Positions 1 through 7,489 of a stretch of 11,789 nucleotides of DNA are shown in pieces (position 1 is the first letter of the stretch; the number at the start of each line of letters is the position of its first letter). The notes under the pieces are model-generated. The model ran no database searches and was not told the DNA's origin. It saw only the letters and a program-made list of their open reading frames with translations. The DNA is taken from contig JAUXBQ010000065.1 of NCBI GenBank assembly GCA_030619365.1, positions 1 to 11,789 of the forward strand, written 5' to 3'. Source of the DNA: a candidate division FCPU426 bacterium (GTDB lineage Bacteria; Oederibacteriota; JAAXVQ01; JAUVAV01). A program made the translations under genes and the position numbers.

Positions 1-193
1 GTTGTTCCACAAAGGCATCGGAAATATACTTTAAAAAAACAAGACCAAGTACCACGTGCTTGTACTCAGCCGCGTCCATATTGTTTCTGAGCTTATCCGC
101 CATCTGCCAGAGTTTTGATTCAAAACCCAGCAATGCTCCATTACTGTCATTTTTTCCTATTTTCTTTGCTGCTTTTTTTCGACCTCTTGGCAT
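1..193 (-). CDS. hsdM: Type I restriction-modification methyltransferase subunit HsdM, N-terminal fragment
   Basis: This is the first 64 codons of a gene that runs off the left edge. The product begins MPRGRKKAAKK and continues with FESKLWQMADKLR, then NNMDAAEYKHVVLGLVFLKY, ISDAF. That LWxxADKLRxNMDAAEYKHVVLGL-FLKYISDAF pattern is the hallmark of the HsdM N-terminal helical domain of type I DNA adenine methyltransferases. The catalytic N6-adenine methyltransferase domain (NPPF motif) would lie beyond the window. The ATG at 193-191 is supported by an AAGGAG Shine-Dalgarno at 201-206 with 7-base spacing and by a promoter at 227-255. HsdM normally works with HsdS (specificity) and HsdR (nuclease/translocase), which I would expect further left, but they cannot be seen. 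The lysine-rich start and lower GC contrast with hldD, so the locus may be an acquired defence cassette. Confidence 0.9.
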   Translation of the reverse strand, partial: MPRGRKKAAKKIGKNDSNGALLGFESKLWQMADKLRNNMDAAEYKHVVLGLVFLKYISDAFVEQ

Positions 194-382
194 TATTTCA
201 CTCCTTCAAGCCAATTGAATGCCCCTATAATATCCCTCGATTTCAACATTTTCAACTAAATACACCTCGGGCTGTCGAGTAGGGCAAACGTGAGAACGAC
301 ATGATATATGGCACAGGGATTAGACGCAGGAAAAGGCGGAAATATTGCGTTTATATAACAGAGTTTCTCTCCGCGCGACGGT
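194..382. other. Intergenic gap between hldD and hsdM
   Basis: This 189-base AT-richer gap holds the hsdM promoter and ribosome site. I see no convincing terminator for the operon ending with hldD: only a 4-bp AGAG/CTCT hairpin at 360-370 without a T-run. A short plus-strand open frame starting at 301 looks like chance, since it runs into the antisense of hldD and has no recognisable protein features. Confidence 0.5.
227..255 (-). promoter_or_regulatory. Sigma-70-type promoter for hsdM
   Basis: On the minus strand, TTGAAA (250-255) and TATTAT (227-232) are separated by exactly 17 bases. Each hexamer matches the sigma-70 consensus at 5 of 6 positions. Transcription would start near 220, giving a leader of about 27 bases before the hsdM ATG, which contains the AAGGAG ribosome site. 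A near-direct repeat of TTTTCAAC/TTTCAAC overlaps the -35 region, and CTCG...CGAG (267-280) lies just upstream. Either could be an operator, but that is speculative. Confidence 0.6.
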
Positions 383-1354
383 TTACAAATGCGGATCGTC
401 TTTCATCAGGTAATTTTGCACGTAATCGCAGACGTCATCTTCCAGGGAAGAAAAGGGCGCCGTGTACCCCGCAGCGCGCAGCTTGGCCATCTTGGCCTCG
501 GTTTTATACTGGTAACGGTCCCGGAGGATTTCCGGCATCTCAATGAATTCGATCCGCGGTTCCCGGTCCAGGGCCGTGAAGACAGCACTCGCCAAATCCT
601 TCCAGGTGCGAGCCTGGCCGGTCCCCACGTTATAGATGCCGTTCACCTGGGGCTGTTGCAAAAACCACCACATAACGTCGACCACATCTTTGACGTAGAT
701 GAAATCGCGGAGTTGTTCGCCGTCCGCGTATTTCGTCCGGTAGGATTTGAACAGCTTGACCCGGCCGGTCTCCCTAATCTGGCCGAAGGCTTTGTGCACC
801 ACGCTGCGCATGTCCGCCTTGTGGTACTCATTGGGCCCGTACACGTTGAAAAATTTGAGCCCCACCGTCTTCCCGGCAACGCCGGACCGCAGGGCCCACA
901 GATCCAACAGTTGCTTGGAATAGCCGTACATGTTGAGGGGAGCGAGCCGTTGGGTGTCCAAATCGGCGTCTGAGTAACCTCGGGAGCCGTCGCCGTAGGT
1001 GGCGCCGGAACTGGCGTAGATGAAGCGGACCTGGCGCCCCAGGGCCCATTCCGCCAGCGCGCGCGTGTAGTGATAATTATTCGACATGAGATACTGGGCA
1101 TCCCGTTCGGTGGTGGCGCTGCAGGCGCCCATGTGCACCACGGCGGTGATGTTGGGTGGCAGGGTATCGTTTTTGACTCGTTCCAGGAATTCGGCGTGAT
1201 CCCAGTAATTTTCGAAGCGCCGCTTGACCAGGTTCTTCCACTTGTCGGTAGTGTCCAGTGCGTCCACCACGAGAATATCCTCGATGCCCTGGGTGTTGAG
1301 CTTCCAGAGAAACGCGCTCCCGATAAACCCGGCTCCGCCGGTGACCACGATCAT
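383..1354 (-). CDS. hldD: ADP-L-glycero-D-manno-heptose 6-epimerase
   Basis: HldD converts ADP-D-glycero-D-manno-heptose to the L,D form, the last step in making the heptose donor for the LPS inner core; it acts in the cytosol. The 323-residue product is close to the usual ~310-330. It is an extended short-chain dehydrogenase: the NADP-binding GGAGFIGS is at residues 6-13, the family-typical HMGACSATTE at 74-83, SSGATYGDG at 115-123, and the YxxxK pair is Y143/K147 in MYGYSKQ. The start ATG has an AGAGGAG ribosome site 7 bases upstream, inside the 18-base gap after cheB. It is the last gene of the chemotaxis string, an odd partner because no other heptose gene (gmhA, hldE, waa) is present here. 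The spacing suggests co-transcription; the functional link is unknown. Confidence 0.93.
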   Translation of the reverse strand: MIVVTGGAGFIGSAFLWKLNTQGIEDILVVDALDTTDKWKNLVKRRFENYWDHAEFLERVKNDTLPPNITAVVHMGACSATTERDAQYLMSNNYHYTRALAEWALGRQVRFIYASSGATYGDGSRGYSDADLDTQRLAPLNMYGYSKQLLDLWALRSGVAGKTVGLKFFNVYGPNEYHKADMRSVVHKAFGQIRETGRVKLFKSYRTKYADGEQLRDFIYVKDVVDVMWWFLQQPQVNGIYNVGTGQARTWKDLASAVFTALDREPRIEFIEMPEILRDRYQYKTEAKMAKLRAAGYTAPFSSLEDDVCDYVQNYLMKDDPHL

Positions 1355-1372
1355 GCGAGGACTCCTCTTGGC

Positions 1373-2446
1373 TCAGCCGGTCTTCGCCGACTTGTCCTGG
1401 ACATGGCGCAGAATGTGCATGGCCATGGTATGGGCCGGATAAATCCCATCCGCGATCCCGGCCTCGATCACGGACTTGGGCATGCCGTACACCACGCAGG
1501 TGGACCGGTCCTCGGCCAGGACCTTGCCGCCTTGCTTGCTCGCGAGTTGGGCGCCTTGCATACCGTCGCGGCCCATGCCGGTCAGGATCACGGTGAGGCA
1601 ATTGCTCTTGTACACCTTGGCTACCGATTCCAGGGTAACGTCCACGGCCGGCCGCACGCTGTTGCGGGCGGGGCCCTGATGCAGGCGGATAATTTCCTTG
1701 CCGAACTCGGTGACCACGATCATGTGATAGTTGCAGGGCGCCAAATACGCGTGACCGGCCAGCACCTCGTCGCCGTCCTCGGCCTCCTTGACGGACAACA
1801 GGCTGACCCGTTCCAGGCGTTCAGCCAGGGACTTGGTAAAGCCCGCAGCCATGTGCTGTACGATCAGGACCGCCGCCGGAAAATCGGCCGGCAATTCGGG
1901 TATGATTTCATACAGCGCGCGGGGCCCGCCGGTGGAGCTGCCGATGACCACGACCTGGCGCCCGGCTTTGAGCGTCTCGGGTAGCGGCTCCACGGTGGCG
2001 AGTTTTTCGTACTCCAGGAATTTCAACCGCGTGGCGTCGACCTGGGCCGCGGCACGAACCTTGCCCACCAACTCTTCCGCCACCCTGGCCAAATCCAGGC
2101 TGATCGGACCCGAGGGCTTGCAGACAAAATCCACCGCGCCGTACTCCAGGGCTTTCATGGTCCTCTCGCCGCCATGTTCGGTGTAGGCGGAGAGCATGAC
2201 GACCGGTGTGGGGCACTCGCTCATGATATACCCCAGGGTCTGGAGCCCGTCGAGTTTGGGCATTTCAATGTCCAGGGTTACCACGTCGGGGTGATAGTCC
2301 GTGACTTTCTGGACTGCCTCCAGGCCGTCGCGGGCGGTAGCCACCACTTCAATGTCTTCGGCGGTGTTCAGAATGTTGCAGATGGTTTTCCGCATGAAGG
2401 CCGAATCATCGACTGTGAGCACTTTGATAGTTCGCTGGGTATCCAT
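1373..2446 (-). CDS. cheB: CheB, chemoreceptor glutamate methylesterase / glutamine deamidase
   Basis: CheB removes methyl groups from receptor glutamates for adaptation and is activated by phosphorylation from CheA. The 357-residue product has the standard two-domain build. The N-terminal receiver (residues ~7-125) has acidic pocket D13/D14, phospho-acceptor D59 (LDIEMP), S86 and K110. After a linker comes the methylesterase domain (~163-350) with GSSTGG (catalytic S171), QHM (H198) and GMGRDG (D294), the complete catalytic triad. It lies 24 bases after cheY and 18 before hldD. I see no strong Shine-Dalgarno just upstream of the ATG, so translation may depend on coupling to cheY. No key residue is missing. 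Confidence 0.96.
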   Translation of the reverse strand: MDTQRTIKVLTVDDSAFMRKTICNILNTAEDIEVVATARDGLEAVQKVTDYHPDVVTLDIEMPKLDGLQTLGYIMSECPTPVVMLSAYTEHGGERTMKALEYGAVDFVCKPSGPISLDLARVAEELVGKVRAAAQVDATRLKFLEYEKLATVEPLPETLKAGRQVVVIGSSTGGPRALYEIIPELPADFPAAVLIVQHMAAGFTKSLAERLERVSLLSVKEAEDGDEVLAGHAYLAPCNYHMIVVTEFGKEIIRLHQGPARNSVRPAVDVTLESVAKVYKSNCLTVILTGMGRDGMQGAQLASKQGGKVLAEDRSTCVVYGMPKSVIEAGIADGIYPAHTMAMHILRHVQDKSAKTG

Positions 2447-2470
2447 AAGAAGGGAGCGCCTGGCCGGGGG

Positions 2471-2836
2471 TTACTTCGCCAAGGCGCGTTCCACGGCTTC
2501 CAGCACCCGGGGTGGCTGGAAGGGCTTGATTACGAAGTCTTTGGCGCCCGCCGCAATAGCCTCGATCACCATGGCCTGCTGTCCCATGGCGCTGCACATG
2601 ATGATGACCGCCTTGGGATCGACCTGTATAATTTCCTTCACAGCTTCAATCCCGTTGACTTCCGGCATGATAATGTCCATGGTGGTCAGATCGGGTTTGA
2701 GCTTGGCATAGAGATCGACCGCCTCCCGGCCGTCTTTGGCCTCTCCCACGATCTCGTAGTTTTGTTTCTCAAGGATTCCCTTGATCATAACCCGCATGAA
2801 CGCGGCGTCATCGGCAATGAGGATTTTGGCAGGCAT
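2471..2836 (-). CDS. cheY: CheY-type single-domain response regulator (copy 1)
   Basis: This is a 121-residue stand-alone receiver. It has acidic pocket D9/D10, phospho-acceptor D54 (MDIIMP), S82 and K104 (IKPF). The CSAMGQQ stretch at 81-87 matches the Bacillus/Thermotoga class of CheY that is dephosphorylated by CheC-family phosphatases rather than CheZ. Its ATG overlaps the cheW stop (TAATG) and follows a strong AGGAGG ribosome site, so it is translationally coupled yet efficiently initiated. It is about 57% identical (69 of 121 positions, counted by hand, ungapped) to the other CheY at 4507-4878, so the two are old paralogues. One may be the motor output and the other a phosphate sink; the sequence does not say which. 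Confidence 0.95.
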   Translation of the reverse strand: MPAKILIADDAAFMRVMIKGILEKQNYEIVGEAKDGREAVDLYAKLKPDLTTMDIIMPEVNGIEAVKEIIQVDPKAVIIMCSAMGQQAMVIEAIAAGAKDFVIKPFQPPRVLEAVERALAK

Positions 2837-3372
2837 TAGTTCTCCTCCTGATTTTGATTACCCAACAATTCCGTGCTCGCCCCAGGCAAACTCTTCATGG
2901 CGGCCTGTTCGACCTGTTGTGTTTCTTCTTCCGAAAGAATCTTGTCGAAATTCAGCATGATCAAAATCCGGCCGGGCAGTTTCCCTACGCCAGCCAGGTA
3001 TTCCCCCGCAATGTCGGCCACCATGGCCGGCGGCGGCTCAATCGCGTCAACCGGCAGCCGCACGACCTCGATCACTTCATCCACAATCATGCCCAGCACC
3101 TGACCCTCCACTTCCACTTCCATGATCCGCTGCTTTTTCTTGGGCGAGGCGTCCAAGGGCAGATCAAAGCGTCGGCGCAGGTCCAGGATGGGAATGATCC
3201 GCCCACGCAGGTTGACCACCCCTTCGATAAAGCGCGGGGCGCGCGGGACGCGGGTGATTTCCACCAAGCGCAGGATTTCATGCACTTGGTGAATGGGCGC
3301 GCCGAATTCTTCTTCGCCCAGCTTGAAAACCACCAGCCGAATCTCGTTTTTTACTTCCCGTTTCTTCTTCAT
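2836..3372 (-). CDS. cheW: CheW coupling protein
   Basis: CheW bridges chemoreceptors and the CheA kinase in the membrane-associated array. The CheW fold spans roughly residues 11-150, with NLRGRIIPILDL at 54-65, the receptor/CheA-contacting signature with R56. The 178-residue length exceeds the usual ~150-160 because of a basic start (MKKKR) and a glutamine/glutamate-rich tail of about 30 residues that probably is disordered. The start is 3 bases after the cheD stop and has no clear Shine-Dalgarno, so coupling to cheD is likely. Its stop overlaps the start of cheY copy 1 by one base. It is the conventional CheW here; a second, fused CheW lies at 7486-8127. Confidence 0.95.
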   Translation of the reverse strand: MKKKREVKNEIRLVVFKLGEEEFGAPIHQVHEILRLVEITRVPRAPRFIEGVVNLRGRIIPILDLRRRFDLPLDASPKKKQRIMEVEVEGQVLGMIVDEVIEVVRLPVDAIEPPPAMVADIAGEYLAGVGKLPGRILIMLNFDKILSEEETQQVEQAAMKSLPGASTELLGNQNQEEN

Positions 3373-3375
3373 GAT

Positions 3376-3876
3376 CTATATATCACGCTCGCCGGCCAGG
3401 GCCGTGCGAATGTGCATTATACCGTTTTGCGAAAAAAACTCTACCGAACGCCCCGCACTGCCGCCGGTGTCTTCCCCGACCACTGGGATGCCGGCCTCTT
3501 TCAGGTTTTCTTTCACGGCCAGGATGTTGCGCTGCCCGATATTGAAAGCCTCTTTTCCCGAGGGTTTGCCCTGGAACACGAACATATTGGCCCCTCCCGC
3601 CATCTTCGCCTGCAGCCGTGATACGGGCACTCCCATCCGCGGAAACCTTTCCAGCATGGCCTTGACCGCTGTATCGGCGAATTTGGCCGGATTGAGTTCC
3701 TGGCGAAACCGCATTTGTTTGGAGTCGGGAAGCATGATATGCGCCATGGCGGCAATTTTCTTTTCCGGATCCCACAGACCTAGCCCCACGCAAGATCCCA
3801 AACCAAAAGTCACCAGCACGTCCTCATCGCGAGCGATTTTCCAACTTGCCATTCCCACTTTAATTCTTTCAGGCAT
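3376..3876 (-). CDS. cheD: CheD, chemoreceptor glutamine deamidase
   Basis: CheD deamidates specific receptor glutamines to glutamate and, in Bacillus, also binds CheC and stimulates its phosphatase activity. The 166-residue product has the family catalytic set: T23, C29 in LGSCVGLGLWD and H46 in MAHIMLP. These sit two residues later than the T21/C27/H44 triad known for the Thermotoga enzyme. A GGAN motif (residues 94-97) and GGSAGRSV near the C-terminus are also typical. The ATG overlaps the end of cheC by 8 bases (ATGCCTGA), so the two are translationally coupled, consistent with their known physical interaction. Confidence 0.95.
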   Translation of the reverse strand: MPERIKVGMASWKIARDEDVLVTFGLGSCVGLGLWDPEKKIAAMAHIMLPDSKQMRFRQELNPAKFADTAVKAMLERFPRMGVPVSRLQAKMAGGANMFVFQGKPSGKEAFNIGQRNILAVKENLKEAGIPVVGEDTGGSAGRSVEFFSQNGIMHIRTALAGERDI

Positions 3877-4501
3877 CGACTACCCCGGATGCTTTTTGTA
3901 TGGCGGCAATGATGGCGTCCAAGGCTCCGGCCTCCGGAATAAGGAAAAAGGTGCCGGAAATTTTGTTTTCGGTCTCGATGATTTCGGTCCTCAACATGAG
4001 CGCGTACGGTGCTTTCATGGAAATTTCAACCAGAATGGTTTCCAAAATCGCGGTCATGGTATCAATCGCCAGGGCGGGAACCGAGGGAATCATCCGCATG
4101 TCAAGGAATTTCGCCAGGGCGTTCAGGTACGCCCCGGATAAAATGGTCCCCAATTCCTTGAGCGCCGACAGTTTCATATCGCTGACCATGGCGTTGGTGC
4201 CCAGAGTCTCCCCCAGCATCATGTCCGTAAGTTTCAGTAAATTTTTATGCGGAAAGGTCACCAGGATTTTCGCCGGCAAATCGCCGAAGACTTCCAGGTA
4301 AATCCCGGCCACGATATCATCGGAACCGCCCATGATTTCGGGCACTTTTTCCACGGGAATGACCACGACTTCCGGCACCGACATGGTGATCGTGCGGCCC
4401 ACCAGCTGCGACAGGGCGGTGGCGGCGTTGCCGGCCCCGATGTTGCCGATTTCCCTTAGCGCGTCCCGGTAAAATTCGTTGATTTGGTTGGGATCATCCA
4501 T
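3869..4501 (-). CDS. cheC: CheC-family CheY-P phosphatase
   Basis: This 210-residue protein has two halves, each carrying the CheC/CheX signature (D/S-x3-E-x2-N-x22-P). The N-terminal site is complete: D13, E17, N20 and P43, with the typical EIGNIGAGNAATAL context. The C-terminal site reads S112, E116, T119 and P142, so its catalytic asparagine is replaced by threonine. From the family mechanism, in which E and N position water on CheY-P, the first site should work and the second should be weak or inactive. There is no FliN/FliY C-terminal domain, so this is CheC rather than FliY. The start is 5 bases after cheY copy 2, with AGAGG upstream, and the stop overlaps cheD. It is likely regulated by CheD binding. 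Confidence 0.93.
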   Translation of the reverse strand: MDDPNQINEFYRDALREIGNIGAGNAATALSQLVGRTITMSVPEVVVIPVEKVPEIMGGSDDIVAGIYLEVFGDLPAKILVTFPHKNLLKLTDMMLGETLGTNAMVSDMKLSALKELGTILSGAYLNALAKFLDMRMIPSVPALAIDTMTAILETILVEISMKAPYALMLRTEIIETENKISGTFFLIPEAGALDAIIAAIQKASGVVDA

Positions 4502-4506
4502 GGCGT

Positions 4507-4878
4507 TTATACCTCTTCCTGTTCGACTTTCTGGATAGCCTCCACCACACCGGTGGGTTGGAAAGGCTTGATAATGAAATCCCGGGCGCCGGCCTGCATG
4601 GCCTCCACCACCAGGGCCTGTTGCCCCATGGCGCTGCAGATGATGATTTTGGCCTCGGTGTCAAGCTCGATAATTTTTTTCACCGCTTCGATACCGCCCA
4701 TCTCGGGCATAATCAGATCGATGAGAACAATGTCGGGATTGAGTTTTTGATATTCTTCGATGGCCACCTTGCCGTTTTCGGCTTCACCGACAATGGCGTA
4801 CCCGTGGCTGGTCAGGATATTACGCAACATCATACGCATAAATGACGCATCGTCTACAATGAGAATCTTGCTTGCCAC
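4507..4878 (-). CDS. cheY: CheY-type single-domain response regulator (copy 2, GTG start)
   Basis: This 123-residue receiver has D9/D10, phospho-acceptor D54 (IDLIMP), S82 and K104 (IKPF), plus the same CSAMGQQ stretch as copy 1. The start is GTG at 4878-4876: it aligns residue-for-residue with the other CheY and has AGGAG at 4886-4890 with 7-base spacing. It lies directly upstream of cheC, with a 5-base gap, so it is the more obvious CheC substrate by position. The C-terminus ends in an acidic tail (KVEQEEV) that copy 1 lacks. It follows the P-II gene after a 39-base gap. Confidence 0.95.
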   Translation of the reverse strand: MASKILIVDDASFMRMMLRNILTSHGYAIVGEAENGKVAIEEYQKLNPDIVLIDLIMPEMGGIEAVKKIIELDTEAKIIICSAMGQQALVVEAMQAGARDFIIKPFQPTGVVEAIQKVEQEEV

Positions 4879-4917
4879 TCGTTTTCTCCTCTCACAGTCA
4901 CTTGGCCGCGTCCCGGT

Positions 4918-5256
4918 TCACAAGGCGGCTTCGCCACGTTCACTGGTGCGAATCCGCACGGCGTCTTCGACCGGCAGGACAAACACTTTCCCGTCATTCA
5001 ATCGCCCGGTTTTGGCGGTTGATGTAATCAATTTAATCGTTTTTTCCAGGTTATGATCTTCAACCACTAGTTCTAACATACATCGGGGTTGGAATTCAAC
5101 CAAGTAATTCCGGCTGACTTTCTGGGTCAGCTGCGAACGGTGAATACCGAAGCCTTTGACGTCGTAGATCGTCAGGCCCTGAAGACCCGCGTTCAGCAGC
5201 GTTTCCTTGAGGGCGTCCAGCTTGGCGTTCGGTACAATGCACTTGATCAGCTTCAT
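4918..5256 (-). CDS. P-II family signal-transduction protein, divergent T-loop and ligand site
   Basis: P-II proteins are cytosolic trimers that bind ATP/ADP and 2-oxoglutarate and regulate partners through a flexible T-loop. I place the start at ATG 5256-5254: the product is then exactly 112 residues, begins MKLIKCIVPNAKLDAL, and has GGGAGG upstream. A longer frame reading back to 5418 runs antisense-like into the TPR gene. The protein aligns without gaps to E. coli GlnB. Conserved residues include KGFG (34-37), Y51 (the uridylylation tyrosine), TG at 83-84, DGK at 88-90, R101 and R103. Divergent ones are R38 to I, Q39 to H (Mg/2-oxoglutarate ligand), Y46 to K, K58 to R and G87 to N, so ATP binding is plausible but classical 2-oxoglutarate sensing is doubtful. 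No amtB, glnA or glnD is near; it sits inside the chemotaxis string. Confidence 0.88.
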   Translation of the reverse strand: MKLIKCIVPNAKLDALKETLLNAGLQGLTIYDVKGFGIHRSQLTQKVSRNYLVEFQPRCMLELVVEDHNLEKTIKLITSTAKTGRLNDGKVFVLPVEDAVRIRTSERGEAAL

Positions 5257-5275
5257 GCCAGGCCTCCCTCGCCCT

Positions 5276-7489
5276 TTAACGGATAATGCGCCGGTTTTTC
5301 GAGCCCGGCGAAGAGCGGAACTGATCCAGCCAATCCTGAGCGCTCCGCAGCTTCTCCGTGGCCCGCATGGCGGCTTCCGTGTTGGGCGCCAGTTGAATAA
5401 AATGGTCCCAGGCGGCAATGGCCTCGTCCCACCAGTTGCGCTGGCTGTAGATGTTGGCGAGGCGGTCGTGCACCTCGATATGCTTGGGATTCAGTTCCAG
5501 CGTCCGGCAGTACTCCACTTCGCCTTCGTCCAGCCATCCTTTTTGCAAGTAGACCTCGCCCAGGTAATAATGGGCGTCCGGGTAATTCGGGTTCAGCGAC
5601 ACGGCTCGCAGGAGGACTTCCAGGGCCTCGTCGGTGCGCTCCAGCTTTTTATAAATCAGGCCCAAGTTTGTGCAGGCTTCGACGTAGCGCGGATTGATAG
5701 CCAGGGCCTTGCTGTACTCGGTAATGGATTCCTCGAAGCGATCGGTGTTGCGGTACACGTTGGCCAGGTCGTAATGGGCCGCCGCGTTCTTGGGGTTGGC
5801 CCGGATGTCCGCCTGCAGCTTTTCAATGGCTTCGTTGAAGATGTCCTTCTTTTTGGCGGCGGAAACCAGGTTGCGCTTGGCCGTGTCGTACTGGGGATCA
5901 ATGGTCAGGGCATGGTTAAACTCCTCGATGGCCTTGTCGTACACGCCCTTCTGATAATAAATCACGCCCAGGTTATTGAAGGCCTTGGCGTACTGGGGAT
6001 TGATCTCGATGGCTTTCCGGTATTCTTCCAGGGCGTCGTCAAAATTGCCGATGCTCTTGTACGCCATACCCAGGGAATTGTGCGCGATGGCGTTTTCCGG
6101 GTCCAGGGCCAGGGCTTTCTGATATTCGATGATCGCTTCCTCGAAGCGCCCCTTGTCGGCCAGGGCCAAGCCCAAGTAGATGTTGGCCTCGCTGTCCTGG
6201 GCGTAAGCCGGCGAAAGTTCAATGGCCCGGCGGAATTCCTTGACCGCGCCGTCATAGTTGTTGTGCCGGTAATAATAAATGCCCAGCTGATAGTGGGCGT
6301 CCGCGTAATGCGGGTTCTTGGCAATGGCCCGCTCGATCTCGGTGATGGCCTCTTCGACCTTGCCTTGTTTGTAATACACGATGCCCAGTTCGTAATGGCA
6401 GCGGACGTTTTCCGGGGCGTGCTCAAAGGCCCGCTGCAGCTGGTCCTCGGCCTCGGGAAACATGCCCTGGTGCCGGTACAGGATGCCGGCGTTGATGTAC
6501 GCGTCCGTGCACTTGGGATCCAGCTCCACGGCCCGCCGGAAATGCTTCAGGGCATCGGAAAACATTTTCATCTCAAAGTAGATCTCACCCAGGCTGTTGC
6601 ACAGCTCCGCGTCCTTGGGCTTGACGGCAATGGCTTTTTCATACTGTTGGACCGCCTCGTTCAAGAGCCCCTTCAGGCGGTAGGCTTTGCCCATCTCCTG
6701 GTAGGCGGCGGCCGGATCGGTTTCCTGCCGGGACGTTTCCGCCGGCTCGGGCGCCCCCGGTTTCTCTTCGCCGGATTTATAATAATCAATGGCCAGGTTG
6801 GTGGAGGCCTGCGCGTAGCCGGGGTTGATTTCCACGGCCCGGGCGAACTCCCGCTCCGCCTCCTGGTTCAGGCCCTTGTCCCCGTACGCGAAACCCAGGT
6901 TGTAGTGGGCCACGGCGAATTCGGGATTGATCTCAACGGCGGTCTGGAATTCCTGAATGGCCTGGTCGTACAGACCCTTGTTGTAATAGACCTCGCCCAG
7001 GCTGTTGTGCAGGTCGGCGAAATGCGGCGCCTGGACAATGGATTTTTTCAGGAGCTCCAGGGCGTCGTCAAAACGGCCCATGCTTTTAAACACCACGCCC
7101 AGGGCGTTGATGGCGAACAGATGGGAGGGGGTGATCTCGATGGCCCGATGGTATTCGGCAATGGCCTCTTCGTAGCGGCCGGTGTATCGGAAGGCGTTGC
7201 CCAGGTTGTAATGGGCGTCCGCATCATCCGGGTACATCTCAATCGCGCGCTGGTAGGCGCCGATGGCCCGGTCGTAAATCCCGGTGTTCTGGTTGACCGC
7301 CTGGAGATTCTCCATGGCCTGGGTCAGGTTGTGGTCGATCTCCAGAGCCCGCTTGAATTCCTTGACAGCCTCGACGTACATGCCTTTGGAATAGTAAAAC
7401 ACCCCGAGGTTGTTGTGCGCCGAGGCATCGTTTTGATCGATGCCGTACTCGAATTCACGTATGCTCTGTACGTCTTCGTTTTCGCTCAT
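5276..7489 (-). CDS. Large TPR protein (about 20 tetratricopeptide repeats)
   Basis: This 737-residue protein is almost entirely 34-residue TPR units, of the form A-x2-NLGxxYxxxGxxxEAIxEYxxAIEINPxx. I count about 20, starting near residue 18. The regular array is broken once, around residues 230-256, by a proline/glutamate-rich stretch (GEEKPGAPEPAETSRQETD) that probably acts as a hinge between an N-terminal block of ~7 repeats and a C-terminal block of ~13. The tail ends in a basic PGSKNRRIIR. No signal peptide, membrane segment or enzymatic domain is visible, so a cytosolic scaffold that binds partner proteins is likely. The start overlaps the stop of the CheW fusion by ATGA. TPR domains are known fused to CheR in some bacteria (for example FrzF), which supports a role in the array, but the partner cannot be read from sequence. 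Confidence 0.88.
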   Translation of the reverse strand: MSENEDVQSIREFEYGIDQNDASAHNNLGVFYYSKGMYVEAVKEFKRALEIDHNLTQAMENLQAVNQNTGIYDRAIGAYQRAIEMYPDDADAHYNLGNAFRYTGRYEEAIAEYHRAIEITPSHLFAINALGVVFKSMGRFDDALELLKKSIVQAPHFADLHNSLGEVYYNKGLYDQAIQEFQTAVEINPEFAVAHYNLGFAYGDKGLNQEAEREFARAVEINPGYAQASTNLAIDYYKSGEEKPGAPEPAETSRQETDPAAAYQEMGKAYRLKGLLNEAVQQYEKAIAVKPKDAELCNSLGEIYFEMKMFSDALKHFRRAVELDPKCTDAYINAGILYRHQGMFPEAEDQLQRAFEHAPENVRCHYELGIVYYKQGKVEEAITEIERAIAKNPHYADAHYQLGIYYYRHNNYDGAVKEFRRAIELSPAYAQDSEANIYLGLALADKGRFEEAIIEYQKALALDPENAIAHNSLGMAYKSIGNFDDALEEYRKAIEINPQYAKAFNNLGVIYYQKGVYDKAIEEFNHALTIDPQYDTAKRNLVSAAKKKDIFNEAIEKLQADIRANPKNAAAHYDLANVYRNTDRFEESITEYSKALAINPRYVEACTNLGLIYKKLERTDEALEVLLRAVSLNPNYPDAHYYLGEVYLQKGWLDEGEVEYCRTLELNPKHIEVHDRLANIYSQRNWWDEAIAAWDHFIQLAPNTEAAMRATEKLRSAQDWLDQFRSSPGSKNRRIIR

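Noticed and set aside
360..370. AGAG/CTCT hairpin after hldD as operon terminator
   Set aside because: Only 4 bp with a 3-base loop and no T-run on the minus strand.
1070..1984. Plus-strand open frame (304 codons) opposite hldD and cheB
   Set aside because: Histidine- and glycine-rich antisense translation, crossing the boundary between two real genes, with no ribosome site of note.
4918..5418. Longer start for the P-II gene at 5418
   Set aside because: The added residues are arginine/proline-rich out-of-frame translation of the TPR gene's end; the 112-residue form aligns exactly to P-II and has a GGGAGG ribosome site.
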